51,126 nt of DNA from Opitutaceae bacterium (GTDB taxonomy: Bacteria; Verrucomicrobiota; Verrucomicrobiia; Opitutales; Opitutaceae). Below, piece after piece: positions 28,155 through 36,789 of the stretch. The notes beneath the pieces are model-generated. The model did no database searches. It was not told the DNA's origin and saw nothing but the letters and a program-made list of their open reading frames with translations. The stretch spans positions 1 through 51,126 of the forward strand of contig JANQKI010000122.1 of the NCBI GenBank assembly GCA_028281165.1, given 5' to 3'. The position numbers and the translations under genes are program-made. The stretch's first letter is position 1. Every line of letters starts with the position of its first letter.

Positions 28155-28439
28155 TTAGAAATTTTTTCCTGACACCGATCCTTTAGATGGGAACCAAAAC
28201 TCCAGCACGTCCATCAGCGGAGAAAGTATCGCTGGTTCGTTACGATTGTATAGCCAGCTGAAAAAGACGATAACGCAAGTTGCGCCGATGATGGGATACA
28301 TCACCATTTTTGGCAGCGCTTTCAGGCTTTTGAAGACCGAATATGCGAATAAAACGGCAATCGCTCCAACGACCCAGGGGAACCAGGACTCGTTGTAAAG
28401 CGGCTGAAGCGACTGGAATAATCTTTCCACGTAATGCAT
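28155..28439 (-). CDS. Small two-helix membrane protein, unknown
   Basis: I do not recognise a family. The ATG at 28439 gives 94 residues and has a GAAAGA purine run just upstream; an in-frame TTG four codons earlier is less likely. Two hydrophobic helices are visible at about residues 20-37 (WFPWVVGAIAVLFAYSVF) and 45-62 (VMYPIIGATCVIVFFSWLY), joined by a basic loop (KSLKALPK), with short polar ends. It lies between gnd and the molybdopterin operon on the same strand, without overlap to either. Confidence 0.6.
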   Translation of the reverse strand: MHYVERLFQSLQPLYNESWFPWVVGAIAVLFAYSVFKSLKALPKMVMYPIIGATCVIVFFSWLYNRNEPAILSPLMDVLEFWFPSKGSVSGKNF

Positions 28440-28563
28440 TCTTTCGGACAATACGGCAATTCACCTATCGGTTGGGCTTTGATCGGACTTTAGGTTTGGT
28501 TACCAAAATCATCGCTGATAAAGCGACTTCGAAACTTGGGACTCTGAATGCTGATAGCTGTGT

Positions 28564-28595
28564 TAAGTCCTTTACTGAGAAAGACTTATTTTTTT
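28564..28595 (+). terminator. Orphan plus-strand rho-independent terminator
   Basis: A stem TAAGTC-(C)-TTT / AAA-GACTTA with one bulged C and a 6-base loop is followed by seven T residues on the plus strand. No plus-strand gene lies upstream, and both flanking genes are on the minus strand. It either closes a short unannotated plus-strand transcript or acts as a structured 3' end of moaE on the minus strand, where it lacks a T-tract. Confidence 0.5.
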
Positions 28596-28601
28596 GTCAT
28601 T

Positions 28602-29048
28602 TCAGAGGGGCTGGCTTCCTTTTTCGTTTTTTGGACTTTCGCAGTTAATCCAGCCCGTAACGCCACCCTGGTAGTGCTCTCTTTTCCAGATCGGCACCCT
28701 GCTTTTAATCTCATCAATAATAAAGCGGCAGGCCTCGAAAGCCGGGCCTCGGTGGCCTGCGCTGACGCCTACCCAGACGGCGATATCTCCAATTTCCAAC
28801 GAGCCGACTCGATGACTGCATTCCGCTTTCTCGATGTCGAATCGCTCTAACGCCTCCTGCAAAATGCGAGCGCCCTCCTTTTCCGCCAGGGGTTTGTAGG
28901 CTGAATATTCAAGAAGGCTTACCGATTGGCCTTCGTTGTGGTTCCGCGTCCAGCCTTCGAAAGTGACACAGGCCCCAGAGCTTGCCTGCTCTAGTCCCCC
29001 TTTGAGCAATACTGGATCGAGCGGTTCTTCAGATATCTTAAACGGCAT
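28602..29048 (-). CDS. moaE: Molybdopterin synthase catalytic subunit
   Basis: The ATG at 29048 is the likely start: a GGAGG lies six bases upstream, one of the few good Shine-Dalgarno sequences in the window. An in-frame TTG two codons earlier is less likely. The 148-residue protein transfers sulfur from MoaD thiocarboxylate to precursor Z (cPMP) to make molybdopterin. Family motifs are visible: TFEGWTRNHNEGQSV, LEYSAYKPLAEKE, and HRVGSLEIGDIAVWVGVSAGHR, then IKSRVPIWKRE with the conserved catalytic Lys region. It is the last gene of moeA-moaC-moaD-moaE. Confidence 0.93.
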   Translation of the reverse strand: MPFKISEEPLDPVLLKGGLEQASSGACVTFEGWTRNHNEGQSVSLLEYSAYKPLAEKEGARILQEALERFDIEKAECSHRVGSLEIGDIAVWVGVSAGHRGPAFEACRFIIDEIKSRVPIWKREHYQGGVTGWINCESPKNEKGSQPL

Positions 29049-29063
29049 CCACAACCTCCCATA

Positions 29064-29303
29064 CTAACCTCCTGCAACGGGAGGAATAAAAACGATAACA
29101 TCCCCATCCTTAATTTCAGCATCCCAATCGGCGAAATCCTCATTCACAGCTACCTTTAAGGACTTTTTTTCGAGACTAAAGTCATGCTCTTCCTTTAGAT
29201 GATGATACAATTCCGAAGGTGTAGTGGCCTCGGATTCCAATGTCTCTTCGCTCAAGCCGCGTTGCTCCCTTAGCAGAGCGAAGTATTCGATTTTATACTT
29301 CAT
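29064..29303 (-). CDS. moaD: Molybdopterin synthase sulfur carrier subunit
   Basis: The 79-residue ubiquitin-fold protein ends in the diagnostic PPVAGG, whose C-terminal Gly-Gly is activated and thiocarboxylated. It partners MoaE, whose start is 15 bases downstream of the MoaD stop. The start is three bases after the moaC stop, so translation is probably coupled. An adenylating MoeB partner is not in this window. Confidence 0.93.
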   Translation of the reverse strand: MKYKIEYFALLREQRGLSEETLESEATTPSELYHHLKEEHDFSLEKKSLKVAVNEDFADWDAEIKDGDVIVFIPPVAGG

Positions 29304-29306
29304 TCT

Positions 29307-29783
29307 CTATTCCGCTTTGAAGTCGCTCTTGCCCCCTATTTTCTCAACCAAATGGATATCTTCGATCACGATCGCCTTTGAAATCGCCTTGCACATATCG
29401 TACAGAGTTAACGCAGCGCCACTAACAGCTGAAAGCGCTTCCATCTCTACGCCTGTTTTTCCATCCGTCGTGACTTCCGAAGAAACGCTGACTCGCTCTT
29501 CATCGAATTTCTCAATCCCAACATGGCATTTCGTAAGCGGCAAAGGATGACAAAGCGGTATGAGTTCGCTAGTTTTCTTGGCTGCTTGAATTCCTGCTAG
29601 GATAGCTGTGTTAAAGACCGGACCTTTCTTGCTTTGGATTTCGCTACCATCGAATTGCGACATGATCTCTCGACCGAGTTTGACGATGCCTTGCGCTCTA
29701 GCTGTTCGTCGCGTCACTTTTTTATCTGTGACGTCAACCATGTGAGGTTGATCGGATTGGTCTAAATGAGAGAAAGAGGACAT
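29307..29783 (-). CDS. moaC: Cyclic pyranopterin monophosphate synthase accessory protein
   Basis: The 158-residue protein works with MoaA to form cyclic pyranopterin monophosphate from GTP, the first step of molybdenum-cofactor synthesis. The active-site region TSELIPLCHPLPLTKCHV and the C-terminal GVEMEALSAVSGAALTLYDM are intact, as is the N-terminal MVDVTDKKVTRRTARAQG. MoaA itself is not in the window. The gene lies 49 bases after moeA. Confidence 0.95.
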   Translation of the reverse strand: MSSFSHLDQSDQPHMVDVTDKKVTRRTARAQGIVKLGREIMSQFDGSEIQSKKGPVFNTAILAGIQAAKKTSELIPLCHPLPLTKCHVGIEKFDEERVSVSSEVTTDGKTGVEMEALSAVSGAALTLYDMCKAISKAIVIEDIHLVEKIGGKSDFKAE

Positions 29784-29832
29784 TTTTAAATCGATGTTCT
29801 ACGATTTGGAAAGGCCAAATCAATCATCTTGG

Positions 29833-31047
29833 CTACGATACCCATGGATAGAATTTGAATGTCTGTCCTTTGCTAAAGTGAGTCCTTTCTTTTGGCAGTT
29901 CAATAAATCCGTCGGTTTTCGACACGGAAATGAAATCTCCCGAAGTATTGAAAGGAACTGGAGTTGCCTGATAAGCGCCATCGCTGCTGAAATTTGCGAA
30001 TGCTGGCAGAAACAAGCTTAGGGGAGGGTGAAAGGCTGTTTCTTCTTGTAGCTGGGCATAAGTTTGAGCCTTCGGTGTTCTCGCCAACCACTTATCCAGA
30101 GCGGGTAGGACGTAACGATGGAGGCAAGTGAAGCAAGAAACCGGATTTCCAGGCAGGGCAAAAACGGGGAAATCATGGTGCTCTCTCTGAAACGTTCCAA
30201 ACCATAGCGGTTTTCCCGGTCGTTGGCTGACCCACTGAAATTTGCGATCGACTCCTTGGTTTAAAAGCGTTTCTGGCAGGTAGTCTCTTTTACCTTTAGA
30301 AATGCCTCCAGCCAGAATCAGAACGTCTTCGCTCTCTAACAATTTGGATACAGTTGCTTCTATTTCCGAGGGATCATCGTCAAGATGCAGTCTCGTTGTG
30401 CTTGTATAGCCTGCGGCGTTGAGAGCAGTCGCCAATGTCAAATCGTTGGAGCGGCGGATCTGGTGCGGTTCAGGAACACTATCAACAGGAACCAATTCGT
30501 CACCCGTAGCGATAATGGCAATACGTGGCATCGTCGAGACTTGTACCGTGGCTTTGCCAATCGAAGCGGCTACGGCGATTTCTTTCGGACTTATGGTCAC
30601 GCCTGCTTTGAGAAGCGTTTCCCCTTTGCTGCAGTCCGAACCGAGTTCGTGAATCCCGTGTCCACTCTCAGCTTGGTCGGGATCAAGAACGGTCGCTTTC
30701 CCATTCTCGATCTTTAGGTCCTCGATCTTTACCACACAGTCGGCCTCGTCCGGCAAGGGGGCGCCGGTCATGATTTCGACGCATTGCTCGCGAGAGTCCA
30801 ACGACAGTCTGGGCGAACCTGCGAGGGCCGTTCCTTGAATGGCAAAGGTTCTGGTTCCTTCCCGAAAGGCCTTGCTAGCGATAGCGATACCATCGAAGGT
30901 CGAGCGATTAAAAGGAGGCAAATCCCGATCCGCCTGTAGGTCTTCTCTCAATACATGGCCACTGGCTTGGGCAAGCTCGACTTCCGTTTTTCCCATGGTC
31001 CCCATGGAATCCAGAATGATTTTTTCAGCCTCTTCTACCGATATCAC
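29833..31047 (-). CDS. moeA: Molybdopterin molybdenumtransferase
   Basis: The 404-residue protein inserts molybdate into adenylylated molybdopterin. It starts at a GTG; the sequence MISVEEAEKIILDSM fits the normal MoeA N-terminus, so no later start is needed. Motifs present: DRDLPPFNRSTFDG in domain I, IMTGAPLPDEADCVVKIED, then ATGDELV and RRSNDLTLATAL in the MoCF-like domain, AGGISKGKRDYLPE, and ALPGNPVSC. It is first in the operon and divergent from holA, which begins 110 bases away, so the promoters are probably back to back. Confidence 0.94.
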   Translation of the reverse strand: MISVEEAEKIILDSMGTMGKTEVELAQASGHVLREDLQADRDLPPFNRSTFDGIAIASKAFREGTRTFAIQGTALAGSPRLSLDSREQCVEIMTGAPLPDEADCVVKIEDLKIENGKATVLDPDQAESGHGIHELGSDCSKGETLLKAGVTISPKEIAVAASIGKATVQVSTMPRIAIIATGDELVPVDSVPEPHQIRRSNDLTLATALNAAGYTSTTRLHLDDDPSEIEATVSKLLESEDVLILAGGISKGKRDYLPETLLNQGVDRKFQWVSQRPGKPLWFGTFQREHHDFPVFALPGNPVSCFTCLHRYVLPALDKWLARTPKAQTYAQLQEETAFHPPLSLFLPAFANFSSDGAYQATPVPFNTSGDFISVSKTDGFIELPKERTHFSKGQTFKFYPWVS

Positions 31048-31156
31048 AGCTATTGGCTATTCCATCAGTCTTTCGACTTCAAGGGGTGAATTAGTCTTTC
31101 TTTTGAAAAAAGCTTTTCTGATTCTTCACCAGGCTCTTTAACTTTTCCCATAGCCC

Positions 31157-32263
31157 ATGGCAGCCTTCACTTACATTTCGGGTCCGGATGACTTCCTTGT
31201 TTCGCGTTTAGCGAATCAGCATTGGAATCGTCTTTGCGAAGGCGTTGAGGATGACTTTTCCAAAGAAATCATTAGTGGCCATGCTGGAAAGGTGGAGGAT
31301 GTGGAGCGGGCGGTGAACTCCTTTCGCGACGCCTCCCAAACTATCGGCCTTTTTGGCGGTCGTCGTGTGGTCTGGCTAAAGGGGGTAAACTTTCTGGCGG
31401 ATAATCCGACGGGGCGGGCTGAGGCGACTCAAACGTTCTGCCAGGATTTGCAGGAACTGCTTTCCACTATCGATCCCAACGAAGTGGGTGTGTTGATAAC
31501 CGCTTCCCCCGTCGATCGTCGGAAGCGCTTTCCCAAATGGCTCGAGAAAGAAAGCGATTATTTTCCCGCAGGCGGGATGGATGCCAAGGGAAAGGGTATT
31601 GAGACTTTGGTTGCAGTTTTGAAAGAGGAATGCGCCTCGCTCGAAGTGGTCATGGGTCAGGAGGCGACGGATCTTCTGATCAACAAGGTTAACGGAAACT
31701 CGCGACTCCTTATCGAGGAAACGAGAAAAATGGCTACTTACTTAGGTGAGCCAGGCGCTGAGATAACCGCCAAGCTGGTCGAAGAGCTGGTGCCGAATTT
31801 TGGCGACGGAGATTTCTTCGAAGCGGCCGAAGCCTTCTTCTCTCGGGATTTGAATTGGACCATCGATGCTTTACGCAGACATTTCTTCGCGGGGAATGAC
31901 GCTCGGCCGATCATTGCTTCGCTGCAGAATCGCAACCGGCTACTCATCCAACTCAAAGCTCTCGTCGACGGTGGCGAAATCCAAGCTGGTCCGCGAGGTA
32001 TCGCCAAAGGATCTTTTGAAGCCGCTGCTGCGAAATATGCAGACTACTACGATGGCCTTGAGGAGAAAAGCGGATTTAATGTCTTTACACAGAATCTGTG
32101 GTACATGGGCAAGTTGATGGGAACTGCCAAACTCCCCTCATTGAAGCGTCTTATCGACCACCAGCTTGAATTTATCCGAGCTTTCGAGGAGATAATCGAA
32201 CGGTCTGACGAACAGGAGGAAATTCTGCGCAACATGGCCATCCGCTGTCTTGTCGGTGACTAG
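31157..32263 (+). CDS. holA: DNA polymerase III subunit delta
   Basis: The 368-residue protein matches the delta clamp-loader subunit, which opens the sliding clamp. Visible markers are the N-terminal TYISGPDDFLVSRL, SQTIGLFGGRRVVWLKGVNFL, the ITASPVDRRKRFPKWL block where the AAA+ core lacks a Walker A, and the C-terminal collar helices (KLPSLKRLIDHQLEFIRAFEEIIERS). It is longer than E. coli HolA (343) and diverged, as is usual for delta. No Shine-Dalgarno precedes the ATG. A GT4 glycosyltransferase follows 59 bases downstream. Confidence 0.88.
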   Translation: MAAFTYISGPDDFLVSRLANQHWNRLCEGVEDDFSKEIISGHAGKVEDVERAVNSFRDASQTIGLFGGRRVVWLKGVNFLADNPTGRAEATQTFCQDLQELLSTIDPNEVGVLITASPVDRRKRFPKWLEKESDYFPAGGMDAKGKGIETLVAVLKEECASLEVVMGQEATDLLINKVNGNSRLLIEETRKMATYLGEPGAEITAKLVEELVPNFGDGDFFEAAEAFFSRDLNWTIDALRRHFFAGNDARPIIASLQNRNRLLIQLKALVDGGEIQAGPRGIAKGSFEAAAAKYADYYDGLEEKSGFNVFTQNLWYMGKLMGTAKLPSLKRLIDHQLEFIRAFEEIIERSDEQEEILRNMAIRCLVGD

Positions 32264-32322
32264 ACTGGAGGTGGTTTTCCATTGCCTTTAGGAGCCTGCC
32301 TCTCAATGACTGAACTCATATC

Positions 32323-33504
32323 ATGAGGATTTGCCTCTTCACAGATAGCTTTCTCCCATACATTTCGGGCGTAACGTCAGCCGTTTTTAATCAAGCAAAC
32401 GAGCTGGCTCGACGGGGTCATGAAGTGAGCATTTTTCACCCGCGTCCTCATAGCGCTGATTCGTTTTCATCGGTTCCTGGCTTGGACCCCAGCGTTAGTT
32501 GTTTTGGACTGCCCTTTTCCGTTCCCACTCCCAAAATCCCCAAACTCCGCTTTTCGGTACCGCTTTTCCTTTTCACTTACCGACGGTTGCGTAAAGCCCC
32601 GCCCGATCTGATCCATGTTCACACTGAGTTCGGTTGCGGACTGGAGGGGATGCTTCTCGGTCGTTGGAAAAAGGTGCCGGTCATTGGGACTTTCCACACT
32701 TTCTTTGCTGAACCGGACTATCTGAAGCAGTTTCACATTCCGAACTTCGCTTTCACGCGAAAGGCTATGTGGAAGTATTCGGTCACTTTTTTCAATCGAT
32801 GCAGCCATATTGTCAGCCCTTCCAAGTCCGTGAAGGAGCACCTTCAGGAACGCGGGCTTTCTACTGAAGCCACATTGCTTTCCAATGGCATCGAAGAAAT
32901 CGATTTTCGCCCAAGGGAAGAGATTGCCGCTTTCCGGCGATCTTTGGGAATCGACGACTTCGCCTTTATCTATGTTGGAAGAATTTCTCCCGAGAAGTCG
33001 CTCAGCATTGTCCTTAAAGCTTTCAAGCAAGTTCTTGAGGTTAATCCCAAGGCTAAATTGGTGATTGTGGGAGCAGGACCTTCCGACAAGCAGATTGATC
33101 GCGATTTGGCTGAGCTGGGAATTGCCAATTCCGTCGTTCGCACTGGAAGGATTGAGCGCAATACGCTCATGAAGGAAAACTATCCCTTGCTGGGAGACGT
33201 TTTCGTGACTGCCAGTAAGACGGAGAATCAGCCGGTCAGCCTCCTGGAAGCGATGGCCTTTGGTTTACCGATGGTTGGGCCGCGGGCAAAGGGAATCCCA
33301 GAGCTGGTTCGCAACGGTGAAGATGGACTCATCTTCGAACCGGACGACGTTTATGGCATGTCGAGCGCCATGATAAGATTGATGACGGATTCTCAGCTTA
33401 GGAAATCTATGAGTCAGGCCGCTCTGGATCACGCGGCTACGCATAGCATGTCCAAGATTGGCGACCGACTCGAGTCTATCTACGAGGAAGCCCTTGCTCG
33501 CTAA
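32323..33504 (+). CDS. GT4-family glycosyltransferase
   Basis: The 393-residue protein shows a GT-B fold of family GT4. The N-terminal donor/acceptor loop reads FLPYISGVTSAVFNQANELA with RGHEVSIFHP. The mid-chain LIHVHTEFGCGLEGML and IGTFHTFF are typical of PimB/MgdA-like enzymes acting at the membrane. The C-terminal donor site carries IYVGRISPEKSLSIVL and the EX7E motif in ENQPVSLLEAMAFGLP. It probably transfers a hexose or mannose to a lipid or diacylglycerol acceptor (inference from the family). It converges with a sulfotransferase gene four bases away. Confidence 0.88.
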   Translation: MRICLFTDSFLPYISGVTSAVFNQANELARRGHEVSIFHPRPHSADSFSSVPGLDPSVSCFGLPFSVPTPKIPKLRFSVPLFLFTYRRLRKAPPDLIHVHTEFGCGLEGMLLGRWKKVPVIGTFHTFFAEPDYLKQFHIPNFAFTRKAMWKYSVTFFNRCSHIVSPSKSVKEHLQERGLSTEATLLSNGIEEIDFRPREEIAAFRRSLGIDDFAFIYVGRISPEKSLSIVLKAFKQVLEVNPKAKLVIVGAGPSDKQIDRDLAELGIANSVVRTGRIERNTLMKENYPLLGDVFVTASKTENQPVSLLEAMAFGLPMVGPRAKGIPELVRNGEDGLIFEPDDVYGMSSAMIRLMTDSQLRKSMSQAALDHAATHSMSKIGDRLESIYEEALAR

Positions 33505-33508
33505 GGTT

Positions 33509-34252
33509 TCACACGTAGCCCAACAACTTTCGAACACGAGCTACTTCCGGGATTTTTTCAACTCTGTCCAAGATTCGTAGCGCGTCCTTGGATACTTCTT
33601 TGGGAGGTTGAACTTTCAGACTTTGGATCTTGTCGCCGCCATCGTCGGTACCCCATTTCCATTCGTAGTTCCCAGGTCTTGGATACGCGTCTACGCCTTC
33701 GGTTTGGCTTGAGCCTAGAAATGAGAAAATCCGAGCTGTGTGTTCTACAGGATCTTTGACCAAATCCTCATAGCGTATCCAGAAATTGGACGGGTCGGAA
33801 ACGGGAAAACGATCGTGGAGGAGGTCGTAGACTTTGGCCCAATAACGTTTAGCTATCCAGGAATCCATCCATCCAGCTCCGATTGGAGCGAGTTGGCGCA
33901 GGACCATTTTGCGCAGCGAAAGGCCATTTGTGTGAACGTCCCTCGCCAGGATAATGTTCTTAACATTTCTGATTTCCGGCAAAATGGGATAGCGTTTCGT
34001 TTCGTTAAACCAAGCAGGTCGCTTCAATGCGATAATCTGACTTTTATCCAGGGCGGCAATTTCCGTTTCAGCTGTGCCTGACCGAAATTTCTGGAAGTCG
34101 ATCTCCGGTAGATTTGAAATGTCTGGCGCCGCAGCCAGTAGCGCTTTGAGCAGAGTAGATCCGGACCGCATGGTTGAAAGAATAAGGGCTACTTGTTTCT
34201 TTTCTGCGGTCACTTCGACTGTCGATTTATCGTCCATTGATTGGATGCTCAT
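33509..34252 (-). CDS. Sulfotransferase family protein
   Basis: The ATG at 34252 gives 247 residues; an in-frame TTG three codons upstream is a weaker start. The PAPS 5'-phosphosulfate loop is clear as LSTMRSGSTLLKAL, and the 3'-phosphate region appears as FWIRYEDLVKDPVEHTARIF. The family transfers sulfate from PAPS to carbohydrates, lipids or small molecules; the acceptor is unknown. Its convergent neighbour is a GT4 glycosyltransferase, so a sulfated glycolipid or polysaccharide is possible, but the opposite orientations argue against a shared operon. Confidence 0.82.
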   Translation of the reverse strand: MSIQSMDDKSTVEVTAEKKQVALILSTMRSGSTLLKALLAAAPDISNLPEIDFQKFRSGTAETEIAALDKSQIIALKRPAWFNETKRYPILPEIRNVKNIILARDVHTNGLSLRKMVLRQLAPIGAGWMDSWIAKRYWAKVYDLLHDRFPVSDPSNFWIRYEDLVKDPVEHTARIFSFLGSSQTEGVDAYPRPGNYEWKWGTDDGGDKIQSLKVQPPKEVSKDALRILDRVEKIPEVARVRKLLGYV

Positions 34253-34404
34253 GCATGGCAAGCGCGACCAGAGTCACAATAAGAAAATGAAAGCGATTCC
34301 CTCAAGAGAGGCTTTCGCTTGTAACGCAACACGTTAGCTTGGCGAAAAGGCTTTTCTTCAGGATATCACCTGTCAGATATTTTTTGGACACTCTCTTTAA
34401 AGCT

Positions 34405-35844
34405 ATGCCGCGAAAAAAGAAGGAAACCATCCCGAATGTTTTAGCCGACCGCTACGCTTCTGCGGAGATCAAATCCATTTGGTCGCCGGAAGGGCGCATC
34501 CTCATCGAGCGCGACTACTGGATTGCGGTGATGAAGGCTCAACGCTCGCTTGGTCTGAAGATTCCTGCCAAAGCGATCAGGGCTTATGAAGCGGTCAAAA
34601 ACAGGATCGACCTCGCTTCCATCGATCGTCGCGAACGCGTTTCCTTGCACGACGTAAAGGCGCGTATCGAGGAGTTCTCCGGTTTGGCTGGATACGAATT
34701 CGTCCATGTTGGAATGACGAGCCGGGACTTAACGGAAAATGTGGAGCAGCTGCAAACGCTGCGTTCTTTGGAAATCGTTCGCCTAAAGGCTATCGCCTGC
34801 CTCAATTCCTTAGCCAAGCGATCCAAAGAGTATCGTAATCTAATGATAACGGGGCGGACCCACAACGTACCCGCTCAAGCTACGACTTTTGGCAAGCGTT
34901 TGGCCATGTCGGGTCAGGAGCTTCTAATCGCCATCGACCGACTCGACGATCTGGTCGAACGCTACCCTGCTCGAGGGCTTAAAGGGGCGGTGGGTACGCA
35001 AGTCGATCAGCAAACGCTTTTCGATGGCGATGCGACAAAGGTCGCTAAGCTCGAAGCAGCCATCATTGAGCATCTAGGATTTAAACGGGCGATGGGCAAT
35101 GTCGGGCAAGTCTATCCACGTAGCCTAGATCTGGATACAATTGGAGCTTTGGCTCAAATCTCGGCGGCTGCTTCGAGTTTCTCCACTACAGTTCGCCTGA
35201 TGGCTGGACAAGGGCTCATGACGGAAGGATTTCGCAAGGGACAGGTTGGTTCTTCCGTGATGCCGCACAAAGTGAATTGTCGGAACAGCGAACGTATCCA
35301 TGGATTTGATGTTATCCTGAAAGGATACTTAACTATGGCTGGTGGCTTGGCAGGAGATCAATGGAATGAAGGCGATGTATCCTGTTCTGTGGTACGACGC
35401 GTCATGCTGCCGGATGCCTTCTACGCGATCGATGGTTCGCTTGAAGCGTCTCATACAGTAATTCTGCAAATGCAGCCCTTCGAAGAGGCGATTGCTGCGG
35501 AAAACGCCACTCAATTGCCATTCTTGGCTACCACGACTATTCTAATGGAGTCGGTAAAAGCTGGGGCAGGACGTGAAACGGCCCACCAGGCAATCAAGGA
35601 AAACGCCCTTGCCGCGAGCAAAGCTATCCGCGAAGGCCACCCTGAAAAAGCGAATCTATTGGAAATGCTTGGCGAGGATGAGCGGATTCCGCTCACGTTG
35701 TCTAAATTGCGTCAGATCATTTCGAGCTCGCGACGCTTCATCGGCCAAGCTCCCAAGCAGGTGGACCAATTTGTTCGCGAAACGGGCAAGTGGACCAAGC
35801 GTTTTCCTAAGGCTCTGGGAATCAAGCCGGGGAAGATGATCTAA
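34405..35844 (+). CDS. purB: Adenylosuccinate lyase
   Basis: The ATG at 34405 (MPRKKKETIPNVLADRYAS) gives 479 residues; an in-frame ATG 22 codons upstream adds a hydrophobic tail not seen in the family. The enzyme cleaves SAICAR and adenylosuccinate to release fumarate in purine synthesis. The fumarase-superfamily signature GSSVMPHKVNCRNSERI is intact, as are VGMTSRDLTENVEQ and the catalytic-His region TGRTHNVPAQATTFGKR. It is followed six bases after the stop codon by the REPIN-like element, which probably ends the transcript. Confidence 0.94.
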   Translation: MPRKKKETIPNVLADRYASAEIKSIWSPEGRILIERDYWIAVMKAQRSLGLKIPAKAIRAYEAVKNRIDLASIDRRERVSLHDVKARIEEFSGLAGYEFVHVGMTSRDLTENVEQLQTLRSLEIVRLKAIACLNSLAKRSKEYRNLMITGRTHNVPAQATTFGKRLAMSGQELLIAIDRLDDLVERYPARGLKGAVGTQVDQQTLFDGDATKVAKLEAAIIEHLGFKRAMGNVGQVYPRSLDLDTIGALAQISAAASSFSTTVRLMAGQGLMTEGFRKGQVGSSVMPHKVNCRNSERIHGFDVILKGYLTMAGGLAGDQWNEGDVSCSVVRRVMLPDAFYAIDGSLEASHTVILQMQPFEEAIAAENATQLPFLATTTILMESVKAGAGRETAHQAIKENALAASKAIREGHPEKANLLEMLGEDERIPLTLSKLRQIISSSRRFIGQAPKQVDQFVRETGKWTKRFPKALGIKPGKMI

Positions 35845-35849
35845 AAAAG

Positions 35850-35913
35850 GTAGGAGCGGGTTTATCCCGCGATAATTTCTGTGCCGAACATCGCGGGATA
35901 AACCCGCTCCTAC
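35850..35913. repeat. REPIN-like inverted pair of REP-type hairpins
   Basis: Two perfect 23-base arms face each other (35850-35872 and 35891-35913) across an 18-base spacer. Each arm begins GTAGGAGCGGG and contains its own hairpin, GCGGG-TTTAT-CCCGC. This matches the REP doublet (REPIN/BIME) architecture known in other bacteria, where REP units are mobilised by RAYT (TnpA-REP) transposases. It sits in the 84-base gap between two convergent genes (purB and the DUF1573 gene), the usual location. It probably also acts as a bidirectional terminator or mRNA end protector. Confidence 0.85.
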
Positions 35914-35928
35914 ATTGCTTAGAGCCTC

Positions 35929-36636
35929 TCAACCCTTTCTCGCGCTAACGATGGCGTAGATGGGATATTTGATCAGGACTCCCTTGGAATCGTCCGGGCT
36001 TTCGAGCTGAAAAGTGACACGGGCGCTTTGATCTAGCGACTTGGGTGTTACCTTCAAAGCGTATTTCTTTTTTGGCTCCAATTCCACGACTTCAAAGTCG
36101 AATACGTCCGTCCCATTTCCTCTCAATGCTTTGGCAGAAGTAATCTGCATGGGGATCTTTTCGTGCAGCTCTACAACGCATTCGATGGTTTTGGCTGCGT
36201 CGTCGCCTCTCCAGATCATGGTCCGGCTCGTCTTGAAACTTATCGCCTGCGGTATATCGACGGTCAGGGTCAGGTCGTAAGGACCTCGTCGATCCGCCTC
36301 ATCGGTGTAAACTTGGATGTGCTTTATCTGATGGCCCACGCGCTGGCCGATATTGAAAGTCGCTTTGATCTCGCCTGACTCGCCTGATTCGTAGCGATCC
36401 TTTTCCAAGGTTGGAACGGTGCAGCCGCAAGAGGCTTGAACCTTGCTGATGACGACGGCTTGGCCGCTTTTATTGGTAAAGCTATAAACCGCTTCGACCT
36501 TCTCCTGTCCCAACTCCGCTTCGAAAGTTTGTTTGAAGGTCTTCCATTCTAGACCTTCCGCATTCAGATTTAGGGGAAGGCAACTTGCTAAAATGGCGAG
36601 TCCCCAACGTGGGATGTGATGGTATTTTCTCCTCAT
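35929..36636 (-). CDS. DUF1573 periplasmic protein
   Basis: The ATG at 36636 is preferred: it has an AAAGGA Shine-Dalgarno-like run three bases upstream and opens a normal signal peptide (GLAILASCLPLNLNAEG). A GTG eleven codons earlier would lengthen the N-terminus without need. The mature part carries the DUF1573 signature: VQASCGCTVPTLEKDRYESGESGEI (here split around ASCGCT), an Ig-like fold with a CGC motif. Function is unknown; the family is common in Bacteroidota and Verrucomicrobiota. It is divergent from rph. Confidence 0.84.
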   Translation of the reverse strand: MRRKYHHIPRWGLAILASCLPLNLNAEGLEWKTFKQTFEAELGQEKVEAVYSFTNKSGQAVVISKVQASCGCTVPTLEKDRYESGESGEIKATFNIGQRVGHQIKHIQVYTDEADRRGPYDLTLTVDIPQAISFKTSRTMIWRGDDAAKTIECVVELHEKIPMQITSAKALRGNGTDVFDFEVVELEPKKKYALKVTPKSLDQSARVTFQLESPDDSKGVLIKYPIYAIVSARKG

Positions 36637-36789
36637 TGTCCTTTGAATTGAATTCCCTGATTTAACCACAACGGTCTCAGCTTACCTCAAGCTTAGCAAT
36701 GAGCAAGACCTTTACTTGTCGGGAAAGTTTCTGGTTACGCCTCGATAAACTCCTTGCTCGTTGAGAAACTTCGGATTGGTATCGCCGCC

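Noticed and set aside
28343..28850. Plus-strand open frames of 100-101 codons in and around moaE
   Set aside because: They run antisense to moaE and the small membrane protein and show no family motif; only the terminator in the gap was kept as a signal.
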